Positions 8,350 to 18,687 of a stretch of DNA of 64,000 nt are shown here, piece by piece. The notes below the pieces were generated by a model. It worked only from the letters and a program-made list of their open reading frames with translations. It was not told where the DNA came from and did not search any database. A program made the position numbers and the translations under genes. The stretch is from Georgenia satyanarayanai (GTDB lineage: Bacteria > Actinomycetota > Actinomycetes > Actinomycetales > Actinomycetaceae): the NCBI RefSeq assembly GCF_023715365.1, contig NZ_JAMBNZ010000008.1, positions 1 to 64,000 on the forward strand, written 5' to 3'. Within the stretch, counting starts at the first letter, position 1. Every line of letters starts with the position of its first letter.

Positions 8350-8951
8350 CGGCGACGTACTGGAACCACAACACGGCCTTCCACGGCGAGATCGTCGCGG
8401 ACGCGCGCCGGCGGGGCGGTCGCGTGCTCGACGTCGGCTGCGGGGAGGGACTCCTCCTCGAGCGCCTGGCCGGGGTGGCCGACGAAGTCGTCGGTCTCGA
8501 ACCCCACCCGGCGGCCGTGGCCCGCGCACGTGCCAGGGACGTCCCTCGAGCGCGGGTGGTGCAGGCGGGACTGCTCGACACCGAGCTGCCGGCGATCGGG
8601 CTCTTCGACACCGTCACCTGCGTGGCAACGCTCCACCACCTGCCGCTGCGGCCGGCGCTGCGCCGTCTCGGCGAGCTCGTCACGCCGGGCGGACGCCTCG
8701 TCGTCGTCGGGCTCGCGGCCACCGCCTCGGCGACCGACGTGCTGGTCTCCCTCGCTCAGGTGCTGCCGGTGCGGGTGCTCGATGTTGTGCACCGGGCGCA
8801 GGGCGACGTCGGCGTCGCCCTGACCGACCCGGTCACCTCGCTCGCCGAGATCCGTGCCGCCGCCGAGGAGATCGTCCCGGGCGCGCGAGCGCGACGGCGC
8901 CTGTACTACCGCTACTCGCTGGTGTGGGACCGCCCCCCGCTCAGCCGCTGA
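8346..8951 (+). CDS. Class I SAM-dependent methyltransferase
   Basis: 201 residues. The SAM-binding glycine motif is VLDVGCGEGLLLERL (residues 28-42); the acidic loop is VVGLEPHP, and motif III is FDTVTCVATLHHLPLRPAL. Small-molecule methylation is likely. Translational overlap with the SMR pair suggests the enzyme modifies or detoxifies the same type of compound that the pump exports, which is inference. The GTG start overlaps the upstream stop. Its 3' end overlaps the convergent PPOX gene by 11 bp. Confidence 0.87.
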   Translation: MTATYWNHNTAFHGEIVADARRRGGRVLDVGCGEGLLLERLAGVADEVVGLEPHPAAVARARARDVPRARVVQAGLLDTELPAIGLFDTVTCVATLHHLPLRPALRRLGELVTPGGRLVVVGLAATASATDVLVSLAQVLPVRVLDVVHRAQGDVGVALTDPVTSLAEIRAAAEEIVPGARARRRLYYRYSLVWDRPPLSR

Positions 8952-9351
8952 CCGTCGGCCCGGCCTCCTCGGGGGTGAGGACGACGACGCAGCGGCGCTC
9001 CCGCTCCATCGCCGCGCAGTACTCGTCCCAGTCCTCGTGCTCCCCCGAGAGGCGGCGGTAGTAGTCGACGAGGAGGTCCATCGCCTCGGGCAGGGAGATG
9101 ATCTCCACGGTGCCGGTCAGCTGGACCCACGGCCCGAAGAACTTCTCGCTCAGCTGGCACAGCGACGCACGCGGCGTGCGCAGCAGGTTGCCGACCTTGA
9201 CCGCCGTCTCCCGGGTGCTGATGAGGACGCGCCCGTGGTCGTCGACCGCAGCCAGGACCGGTGACTGCTGCGCGTCACCGCTGCGCCTGCGGGTAGCCAG
9301 GACGCCGCGGGGGTTGGCCCGCACGAAGTCGAGTGCCGCGCCGACGTCCAC
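8941..9351 (-). CDS. PPOX-class (pyridoxamine oxidase-like) F420/FMN-dependent protein
   Basis: A 136-residue split-barrel flavoprotein. It shows the typical N-terminal strand GVLATRRRSGDAQQSPV, then RVLISTRETAVKVGNLLRTPRASLCQL and the dimer segment GPWVQLTGTVEII. Actinobacterial members of this length often bind F420 or biliverdin; the ligand here cannot be fixed from sequence. GTG start, 3 nt after the gcvH stop, so it is probably the last gene of the glycine cleavage operon. It overlaps the end of the opposing methyltransferase gene. Confidence 0.85.
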   Translation of the reverse strand: MDVGAALDFVRANPRGVLATRRRSGDAQQSPVLAAVDDHGRVLISTRETAVKVGNLLRTPRASLCQLSEKFFGPWVQLTGTVEIISLPEAMDLLVDYYRRLSGEHEDWDEYCAAMERERRCVVVLTPEEAGPTVSG

Positions 9352-9354
9352 GGC

Positions 9355-9741
9355 TCAGTCGCCGATCTCGGCGCCGGTGGTCTCGGCGTACTCCTCAGGC
9401 GAGAGGAGCTCGGACTCCTCCGCCACCTCGACGGCGAAGAGCCAGCCGTCCGCGAAGGGCTCGCGGTTGACGAGCGAGGGGTCGTCGAGCGCTTCCTGGT
9501 TCACCGCGGTGACGGTGCCGGTGAGGGGGGCGTAGAGGTCGGAGACGGACTTCGTCGACTCCACCTCCCCGCAGGTCTCCCCCGCCGTCACCTCGGCGCC
9601 GACCTCCGGCAGGTCGAGGTAGACGATGTCGCCGAGGGCGTCGGTCGCCACGGTGGTGATGCCCACGCGCACGGGCGTGATGGAGTCGTCCACCCACTCG
9701 TGCTCGGCGGTGTACTTGAGGTCGGGACGGATGGTGGCCAT
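9355..9741 (-). CDS. gcvH: Glycine cleavage system H protein
   Basis: 128 residues, the lipoyl carrier that shuttles the aminomethyl group between GcvP, GcvT and lipoamide dehydrogenase. The lipoylated lysine is K64 in [11 protein letters not shown]. The N-terminus ([13 protein letters not shown]) and [15 protein letters not shown] are standard. GGAG precedes the ATG. It follows gcvT by 21 nt. Confidence 0.97.
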   Translation of the reverse strand: MATIRPDLKYTAEHEWVDDSITPVRVGITTVATDALGDIVYLDLPEVGAEVTAGETCGEVESTKSVSDLYAPLTGTVTAVNQEALDDPSLVNREPFADGWLFAVEVAEESELLSPEEYAETTGAEIGD

Positions 9742-9762
9742 GGTTTCTCCTCGGCGGTTCGG

Positions 9763-10874
9763 TCAGGGACGACGGTAGAACGGACGCTCGACGACGGTGA
9801 AGGCTTCGCGCCGGCCGCGCACGTCGACGTCGAGCGCGGTGCCGACCTCCGTGGCGGCGCGGTCGACGACGGCGAGGGCGATCGGGTGGCCCAGGGTGGG
9901 GCTGGGCAGGCCGGAGGTGACGACGCCGACCTCCACCTCCCCGAGGAGGACGGGTGAGCCCTGCCGCGCGGCGCGGCGACCCTCGCCGGAGAGGCCGACA
10001 AGTACCCGCCGTCCGGGCTCGCCCGCCTCGTGGGCCGCGCGGACGCGCTCCAGCGCCGTGCGGCCGACGAAGTCCGCCGTCTTGCGGCGCAGGCCGACGA
10101 TGCCGCCGAGGCCGACCGTGAAGGGGTCGACGTCCAGCCCCAGCTCGTTGCCGTACAGCGGCAACGCGGCCTCCAGGCGCAGCGAGTCGCGCGCGGCGAG
10201 CCCGGCGGGGACGAGGCCGGCGTCCGCGCCGGCGTCCAGCAGCGCGCGCCACAGGGCGACGGCGTGCTCCCCCGGCACGAGGACCTCGAAGCCGTCCTCC
10301 CCCGTGTAGCCGGTGCGGGCGAGCAGCACGCGCTGCCCGGCCACGGTGGCCTCGCGGGCCCAGTAGTAGCGCAGGTCCCCGACCGGCCCGTCCGCGAGCG
10401 CCTCGACGATCCCGACGGCGCGCGGCCCCTGGACGGCGAGGAGCGCCGTCTCCTCGGTCGCGTCGGTGACCCGGGCGTCGAAGCCGGCCGCGCGCTGGCC
10501 AAGCTCGGCGAGGACGGCGGCCGTGTTGGCCGCGTTCGGCACGGTGAGGAAGCGGTCCTCGCCCACGCGGTAGACGATGAGGTCGTCGACGATGCCGCCC
10601 TCGGGTGTGCACAGCAGCGTGTACTTCGCCCGTCCCACCTCGAGGGTGGAGATCGAGCCGACGACGGCGTGGTCGAGGAACGCTCCCGCGCCGGGCCCGT
10701 CGATCCACACGGTGCCCATGTGGCTGAGGTCGAAGAGGCCCGCTGCCTCGCGCACGGCGCGGTGCTCGGCCAGCTGGGAGCCGTAGCTCAGGGGCATCAC
10801 CCAGCCGGCGAAGCCGGTCATCGTCGCCCCCAGCGCCTCGTGCTCGGCGCGCAGGGCGGTCTCCTTCTCGCTCA

Positions 10875-10875
<1 letters not shown>
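9763..10875 (-). CDS. gcvT: Glycine cleavage system T protein (aminomethyltransferase)
   Basis: 370 residues; transfers the methylene group from H protein to tetrahydrofolate and releases ammonia. Recognisable segments: LFDLSHMGTVWIDGPGA near residues 44-60, GGIVDDLIVYRVGEDRF with the folate-contacting aspartate, and TGYTGEDGFEVL near 194-205. The ATG is chosen because homology begins at MSEKETALRAEHE and because it overlaps the gcvP stop as ATGA, indicating translational coupling. Confidence 0.97.
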
Positions 10876-13706
<2,831 letters not shown>

Positions 13707-13740
13707 GGACACGGCTCCGGGGTGGCGGGGAACTGGGTCC

Positions 13741-13914
13741 TCCCCGCTCTGTCATGGGACCTGAGAGTTTTCGCGAGCCGGGCTCGCCTGCACCGTCGGT
13801 GAGCGCTGACGCGCTGCTTTCCAGAGCTGCCTGATCGCGGCGGTACCGGGGCCTGAGAGATTAGCGGGAGGGCTTGCTCCTTCGGCGCCCGCACAGGGCG
13901 GGGCTCTCCCGCCG
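13741..13914 (-). promoter_or_regulatory. Tandem glycine riboswitch upstream of gcvP
   Basis: Read on the minus strand, two glycine aptamers follow each other. The first begins CGGGAGAGCCCC, continues GCGCCGAAGGAGCAA and closes with AATCTCTCAGGCCCC near 13850-13862. The second has CACCGACGGTGCAGGCG and closes with AAAACTCTCAGGTCCC near 13756-13772, then ACAGAG. These conserved blocks, the spacing and the position 35 nt before gcvP match the glycine class, which normally switches gcv expression on when glycine is abundant. Exact ends are approximate. Confidence 0.93.
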
Positions 13915-14066
13915 CGGGTGGGCGGCGTATCGAGTTGTCCGGGTCACACTACCCGGCGACGCGGACATCGGTGACGCACCGGTCCGTGCGACCCTGGGGG
14001 AAGACCCCGTTCCCCGAGCAAGGACAACGATTGACGCACGCCTCCGCCCCCACCGCCCTCGAGCCG

Positions 14067-14711
14067 ATGAACCCCACGGCCGTCCTCCTCGACCTCGACG
14101 GCACGATCAGCGACTCCGGCCCGGTCATCACCGCCTCGATCGCCGAGACGCTCGCACACTTCGGCTACCCGGAGCAGACGCAGGAGGAGCTGCTGCGCTT
14201 CGTCGGGCCGCCCATCCGCGATGGCTTCCGCGCCTTCGTCGGCGTGCCGGACGACCAGCTGGCCGCCGTCGTCGGCGACTACCGTGACCGCTACAACGAC
14301 CGGATGCTCCAGGCCCCGGTCTTCCCGGGCATGGCCGAGCTGGTCCGTGACCTCCATGCACGCGGTGTGCCGCTCGCCCTGGCGACGTCCAAGCGGCAGT
14401 CGCTCGCCGTCGTCATCCTCGACGACGCCGGCCTGTCCCCGTACTTCACCGTCACCCGCGGCGCCTCGGAGGACGAGACCCGCGCGGTCAAGGCCGACAT
14501 CGTCGAGGACGCGCTCGCCGGGCTCCGCGAGCGGGACGTCGACCTCACGCGCGCCGTCATGGTCGGGGACCGCCACCACGACGTCGACGGCGCGGGCGTG
14601 CACGGCCTGCCGACCGTTCTCGTCGCGTGGGGCTACGCCCGGCCCGGTGAGGAGGACGGCGCCCACGCCGTCGTCCACGAGGCTGCCGAGCTCGCCCGGC
14701 TGCTCTCCTGA
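14067..14711 (+). CDS. HAD-family phosphatase, phosphoglycolate phosphatase-like
   Basis: 214 residues. HAD motif I is LLDLDGTISDSG (residues 7-18), with the nucleophile aspartate D9; motif II is the TSK of ALATSKRQS near 111, and motif III/IV is MVGDRHHDVDGA near 170-181. A helical cap between 20 and 85 resembles Gph/PpaX enzymes. The substrate is probably a small phosphate ester such as phosphoglycolate or pyrophosphate, but is not fixed. ATG at 14067 is where homology begins. A perfect 14-bp hairpin follows the stop. Confidence 0.9.
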   Translation: MNPTAVLLDLDGTISDSGPVITASIAETLAHFGYPEQTQEELLRFVGPPIRDGFRAFVGVPDDQLAAVVGDYRDRYNDRMLQAPVFPGMAELVRDLHARGVPLALATSKRQSLAVVILDDAGLSPYFTVTRGASEDETRAVKADIVEDALAGLRERDVDLTRAVMVGDRHHDVDGAGVHGLPTVLVAWGYARPGEEDGAHAVVHEAAELARLLS

Positions 14712-14718
14712 GAGACGA

Positions 14719-14750
14719 CTGCGTCCCGTGCCGATCGGCACGGGACGCAG
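14719..14750. terminator. Bidirectional hairpin terminator
   Basis: CTGCGTCCCGTGCC and GGCACGGGACGCAG form a perfect 14-bp stem around GATC. It lies between the convergent HAD and DUF4282 genes, 8 nt past the first stop and 7 nt before the second. There is no U-tract, as is common in high-GC actinobacteria. Confidence 0.75.
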
Positions 14751-14756
14751 CGTGGC

Positions 14757-15206
14757 TCAGGAGCGCGGGAGGCCCTGGGCGCGGTGGATGTCGTCGGACA
14801 TCCGCACGAGCGCGAAGTAGAACTCCAGCGTCATCCGGAAGAACGCGAGGCTGACAACCAGCACGATCGGGCCGATGAGCAGCGCGAGCACGCCGAGGAC
14901 CGGGTCCGCCGCAAAGCCGGCGAAGACCACGAACAGCCAGTACAGCGCCGAGAGGATCATCACGGCGAGGTACACCCAGCTGACCAGCTTGGGGGTGATG
15001 AGGGTGTGGAACTTCCAGTCGAAGAGCGCCGCGAAGAAGTTCTTCGGCGTCTCGCCGCTCGGGCCCTGCGGGGCGGCGGGGGCGCCGTAGCCCCACTGCT
15101 GCTGACCGGGCTGGCCGGGCTGCTGCCCGTAGGCGGGCGGGGGCGGCGGGACCTGGCCGGGCTGGCCCTGCTGCGGCTGGTAGGGGCTGGGAGGAGGGGT
15201 GGACAC
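14757..15206 (-). CDS. DUF4282 domain membrane protein
   Basis: 149 residues. The first ~55 residues are rich in Pro, Gln and Gly and should be disordered and cytoplasmic. Then FFAALFDWKFHTLITPKLVSW leads into two hydrophobic segments (VYLAVMILSALYWLFVVF and LIGPIVLVVSLAFFRMTLEF), the DUF4282 pattern, ending in an amphipathic helix with ALVRMSDDIH. Function is unknown. The GTG at 15206 has AAAGG upstream; an ATG at 15233 would add nine residues with no ribosome site. Confidence 0.83.
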   Translation of the reverse strand: MSTPPPSPYQPQQGQPGQVPPPPPAYGQQPGQPGQQQWGYGAPAAPQGPSGETPKNFFAALFDWKFHTLITPKLVSWVYLAVMILSALYWLFVVFAGFAADPVLGVLALLIGPIVLVVSLAFFRMTLEFYFALVRMSDDIHRAQGLPRS

Positions 15207-15390
15207 GATGGAGCCTTTCCAATCGGGGGTCATCGGGCACCGGCGAGGCTAGCGGAGGCCCGGTGCCTGCCCGGGGACGGCCGGCTCAGGCCCTCTGTGA
15301 CCCTGGTCACCGGCACCGGATGCGCACGTCCGGGCGCGTGCCTACCGTCGAGGGGCGGCCACGCCCGTGGCCGGCGTAAGGAGGAGAACG

Positions 15391-15669
15391 ATGGCATCCG
15401 AGACGAGCACGACGACCGACCACGACGAGATCCGCCGCTGGGTCGAGGAGCACGACGGGAAGCCCGCGAGCGTGCGTGGCACCGAGGGCGGCGACACCGC
15501 CGGCATCCTGCGGATCGACTTCCCCGGCGGCGCCGGCACCGACGACCTCGAGCACATCAGCTGGGAGGACTGGTTCGCGAAGTTCGAGGACCAGAAGCTG
15601 GCCTTCCTCTACCAGGAGCACAAGGCGAGCGGCGAGGACAGTACCTTCTTCAAGCTCGTCTCCCGCTGA
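15391..15669 (+). CDS. Small conserved acidic protein of unknown function
   Basis: 92 residues, acidic and soluble. Key features are DHDEIRRWVEEHDGKPASV, GILRIDFPGG, and a C-terminal half with ISWEDWFAKFEDQKLAFLYQE ending FFKLVSR. I recall similar short proteins in proteobacteria and actinobacteria, sometimes misnamed 1,4-alpha-glucan branching enzyme; they have no branching-enzyme domain. AAGGAGGAG lies just before the ATG. It sits 16 nt upstream of an SDR gene and is likely cotranscribed; a stress-response role is only a guess. Confidence 0.75.
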   Translation: MASETSTTTDHDEIRRWVEEHDGKPASVRGTEGGDTAGILRIDFPGGAGTDDLEHISWEDWFAKFEDQKLAFLYQEHKASGEDSTFFKLVSR

Positions 15670-15685
15670 CCGGAGGGCACCGACG

Positions 15686-16528
15686 ATGAGCGAGAGCCCC
15701 CAGACCGCGCAGCCCGACCCCCGCGAGGACGGCGTCCAGCCCTGGCGCGTCATCGTCACCGGCGCCGACTCGGGCATCGGCAAGGCGAGCGCCGTCGCCC
15801 TGGCGGTACCCGGCCGGCACGTCGCCCTCACCTGGCACACCGACGAGGACGGCGCCGAGCGCACCGCCGAGGAGGTCCGCTCGCTGGGCGCGACGGCGCA
15901 CGTGCGGCGGCTCGACCTCACCGACCCGCAGAGCGGTGCCGCAGTGGTCGATGACCTCGCCGGGGCGATGGGCGGCGTCGACGCGCTCGTCATGTCCTCG
16001 GGCACCGGCAGCTCCGAGCTGCTCCTCGACATGGACTTCGCCACCTGGCGCGAGGTGGTGTCAGTGGACCTGGACGGCGCGTTCTGCTGCCTCCAGGCGG
16101 CGGCCCGGCACATGGTGGCCGGCGGCACGGGCGGGCGAATCGTGGCGATCACCAGCGTCCACGAGCACGCCCCGCGGGTGGGAGCGGCTCCCTACTGCGC
16201 GGCCAAGGGCGGGCTGGGGTTGCTCGTGAAGGTCGCGGCCCTCGAGCTCGCCGAGCACGGGATCACCGTCAACGCCGTCGCCCCCGGCGAGATCGCCACC
16301 CCGATGACCGGCCAGGAGGACGAGACCGTCATGGAGGGCAAGGAGCGCCCGGGCATCCCGGTCGCCCGACCCGGTGACGCCCGCGAGATCGCCGCCGTCG
16401 TCGCCTTCCTGTGCGGCCCGGAGGCGGGCTACGTCAACGGCGCCTCCTGGGCCGTGGACGGCGGCATGCTCCAGATGGGCCCGCAGGCCGGGTCGCACCT
16501 GGACAGCCACGACTGGCGCCGCCCGTAG
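15686..16528 (+). CDS. Short-chain dehydrogenase/reductase
   Basis: 280 residues, classical SDR with Rossmann fold. The cofactor motif is VTGADSGIGKA (residues 26-36). The catalytic triad is in SVHEHAPRVGAAPYCAAKGG: serine, tyrosine and lysine in the expected S-x12-Y-x3-K spacing. The NAG motif is changed to SSG (VMSSGTGSS). ITVNAVAPGEIATPM and the ASWAVDGGM end are typical of SDRs annotated as glucose-1-dehydrogenase-like. The substrate is unknown. GGAGG precedes the ATG. Likely cotranscribed with the preceding 92-residue protein. Confidence 0.88.
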   Translation: MSESPQTAQPDPREDGVQPWRVIVTGADSGIGKASAVALAVPGRHVALTWHTDEDGAERTAEEVRSLGATAHVRRLDLTDPQSGAAVVDDLAGAMGGVDALVMSSGTGSSELLLDMDFATWREVVSVDLDGAFCCLQAAARHMVAGGTGGRIVAITSVHEHAPRVGAAPYCAAKGGLGLLVKVAALELAEHGITVNAVAPGEIATPMTGQEDETVMEGKERPGIPVARPGDAREIAAVVAFLCGPEAGYVNGASWAVDGGMLQMGPQAGSHLDSHDWRRP

Positions 16529-16613
16529 GAGCCTCTCCCCGCCCGTCGTCCGGACCTCGCGGCTGATTCCGGGAAGCCCGCGCGGACCGGGGGCGCCGCC
16601 GTCGCCCGCCCAG

Positions 16614-16619
16614 TAGCGT
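16614..16619 (+). promoter_or_regulatory. Putative -10 box of leaderless ligC transcript
   Basis: TAGCGT lies 7 nt upstream of the ligase ATG. The 11-nt string GTAGCGTCTGG here is repeated exactly before the LigD-type polymerase gene at 25367, suggesting a shared promoter type. Confidence 0.45.
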
Positions 16620-16626
16620 CTGGGAG

Positions 16627-17688
16627 ATGGACCTTCCGCTGCTGCCCCCGGTCGCTCCCATGCTCGCGAAGTCCGTCAAGGACGTGCCCGAGGGCGAGTA
16701 CCTCTACGAGCCGAAGTGGGACGGCTTCCGCGCCATCATCTTCAAGGACGGCGACGACGTCGAGATCGGCAGCCGCAACGAGAAGCCGATGACGCGGTAC
16801 TTCCCCGAGCTGATCGAGAGCCTGCGCGCCCAGCTGCCCGAGCGCTGCGTCGTCGACGGGGAGATCGTCATCGTCACCGGCGAGCGGCTCGACTTCGAGG
16901 CGCTGCTCCAGCGCATCCATCCCGCCGACTCGCGCGTGCGGCTGCTGGCCGAGCAGACGCCGGCGTCCTTTGTCGCCTTCGACCTTCTCGCGTTGGGCGA
17001 CGAGGATCTCACCGGGCTGGCGATGGCCCAGCGGCGGGAGCGCCTGGAAGAGGCGCTCGCCGGCGCGCAGGCTCCGGTTCACCTCACCCGCGCCACCACC
17101 AACACGGCGCTGGCCCGCGAGTGGCTCGACCTCTTCGAGGGCGCCGGGCTCGACGGCGTCGTCTCCAAGCCGCTCGACCTCACCTACCAGCCCAACAAGC
17201 GGCTCATGCTCAAGACGAAGCACGAGCGCACCGCCGACTGCGTGCTCGCCGGTTTCCGCTGGCACAAGAGCGGCGACGTCGTCGGCTCCCTCCTCCTGGG
17301 CCTGTACGACGACGGCGGGAAGCTCCAGCACGTGGGCGTGGCGTCCTCCTTCACGATGAAGCGCCGTGCCGAGCTCGTCAAGGAGCTCGCGCCGCTGCGC
17401 CTGGCCGAGGGCGAGGACCACCCGTGGGGCGACTGGGAGAACGCCGCCGCCCACGAGAAGAACCGGCTGCCGGGCGCGCAGAGCCGCTGGTCGGCCGGCA
17501 AGGACCTGTCCTTTGTCCCGCTGCGCCCCGAGCGGGTCCTCGAGGTGGCTTACGACCACATGGAGGGCACCCGCTTCCGGCACAGCGCCCAGTTCCGCCG
17601 GTGGCGCCCCGACCGCGAGCCGGGGTCCTGCGGCTACGAGCAGCTCGAGGAGCCGGTGAAGTTCGACCTGGCCGACGTCCTGCGCTGA
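16627..17688 (+). CDS. ligC: ATP-dependent DNA ligase, LigC-like
   Basis: 353 residues. The adenylation lysine is in EPKWDGFRAI (K31 region); RNEKPMTRYFPEL, VVDGEIVIV and GVVSKPLDL provide motifs III, IIIa and IV, and LMLKTKHERTADC contains motif V. An OB-fold domain fills the C-terminal third. Length and lack of polymerase or nuclease domains match mycobacterial LigC, which seals nicks or acts in backup end joining. A separate LigD-type polymerase lies 6.6 kb away on the other strand; no Ku gene is in the window. Confidence 0.92.
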   Translation: MDLPLLPPVAPMLAKSVKDVPEGEYLYEPKWDGFRAIIFKDGDDVEIGSRNEKPMTRYFPELIESLRAQLPERCVVDGEIVIVTGERLDFEALLQRIHPADSRVRLLAEQTPASFVAFDLLALGDEDLTGLAMAQRRERLEEALAGAQAPVHLTRATTNTALAREWLDLFEGAGLDGVVSKPLDLTYQPNKRLMLKTKHERTADCVLAGFRWHKSGDVVGSLLLGLYDDGGKLQHVGVASSFTMKRRAELVKELAPLRLAEGEDHPWGDWENAAAHEKNRLPGAQSRWSAGKDLSFVPLRPERVLEVAYDHMEGTRFRHSAQFRRWRPDREPGSCGYEQLEEPVKFDLADVLR

Positions 17689-17713
17689 CCGCAAGGCGAT
17701 CGCCGTTGGGTTG

Positions 17714-17991
17714 TTACATCGATGCAGTCGCGCTGACTGTTCGTGCGTCGTGTCGCCAGTGCCGCCACCCATCGGCCCGACCGCCGGGCAACAGCAGCGC
17801 GCCGGGGGCGAGGATGTAGCCGTTGACGATCCAGGGCAGGTGGAGGGGGTCCACGCGCAGCTCGTCCTGGATGCTGGGCGGGGCGATGTTCACGATCGAG
17901 TCATCGAGCACGATCACCAGCTGGGCCGTCGCGCTCACGAGAAGGCACATGAGCCCCCGCGGGGCTCGGCCTTCGTCAGCGTCTGGACCAC
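17714..17991 (-). pseudogene. Frameshifted and truncated DHA2-family MFS transporter remnant
   Basis: Reading minus from a GTG at 17991 with AGGAGGA upstream gives VVQTLTKAEPRGGSC before a stop; a one-base shift restores LLVSATAQLVIVLDDSIVNIA and LPWIVNGYILAPGALLL, the first two helices of EmrB/QacA-type drug exporters. The reading then leaves homology after GGRAD and stops at 17714. Only about 80 of the usual ~480 residues survive. So the gene has both an internal frameshift and a 3' deletion. It lies between ligC and the copper operon. Confidence 0.8.
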
Positions 17992-18200
17992 GTGACGTCT
18001 CCTCCTTCCTGCGTGTGGCGTCGGGCCGCCGAGGACGCGGTGGTGGCGTCGCGCGGCCGCGGCGTCGGGTACGACGGCGGGTAACCCCGCTTGTCAGCGG
18101 ACGTTCGGGAGACGGAGCCCCGCTCGTGCGTCAGCGGTCGAAGGGCAGCGGGCTGTTTCGGTTGCCAGCGGGCCCGCGTGTGTTGCCGGGGGTGGGCTGA

Positions 18201-18641
18201 TCAGGAGCGCACGAGCCGCTTGATGGCGTCGCTGGCTTCCTGGAGCTTCTCCCGGGCAGCGGCGTCGTCGCCGAGCCGGGCGGCGTCGAGGACGCAGTGC
18301 TTGAGGTGGTCGTCGAGCAGACCGGTGGCCACGGTCTGCAGGGCCCGGGTGAGCGCGCTGACCTGGGTGAGGATGTCGATGCAGTACTTCTCCTCGTCGA
18401 TCATCCTCGCGATGCCGCGGGCCTGGCCCTCGATGCGCTTCATGCGCGTCAGGTAGCGGTTCTTGTCGCTGATGTATCCGTGCTCGTGCTCGCCGTCGGA
18501 CTCCGGTTCAGCGACCTGCGCGACCCCACCGCCACAGCAGCCGGCGTCGGTGAGGAGATCCCGGTGGCCGTTCTCGGGAGCCTCCGGGCCGATGGTGCTG
18601 CAGCAGTCCGCGGCGGCGGATGCATCGGTCGTCATGGTCAT
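18201..18641 (-). CDS. csoR: CsoR-family copper-sensing repressor with cysteine-rich N-terminal extension
   Basis: 146 residues. The C-terminal ~90 residues are a CsoR/DUF156 four-helix protein: MKRIEGQARGIARMI, then the Cu(I)-ligand pattern EKYCIDIL and DDHLKHCV, giving Cys, His, Cys in the CsoR order. The first ~55 residues are an extension with two CC pairs (ADCCSTIG and DAGCCGGG) and an EHEHG patch, not part of the core fold. It should release its operators when loaded with Cu(I). It closes the copZ-DUF1541-copA-csoR operon; matching operators lie upstream of copZ. AAAGG precedes the ATG. Confidence 0.92.
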   Translation of the reverse strand: MTMTTDASAAADCCSTIGPEAPENGHRDLLTDAGCCGGGVAQVAEPESDGEHEHGYISDKNRYLTRMKRIEGQARGIARMIDEEKYCIDILTQVSALTRALQTVATGLLDDHLKHCVLDAARLGDDAAAREKLQEASDAIKRLVRS

Positions 18642-18687
18642 GGTGCCTTTCGTTCGTCGAGTGAGGGTGGAGGTGCGTGGCTCGGGG

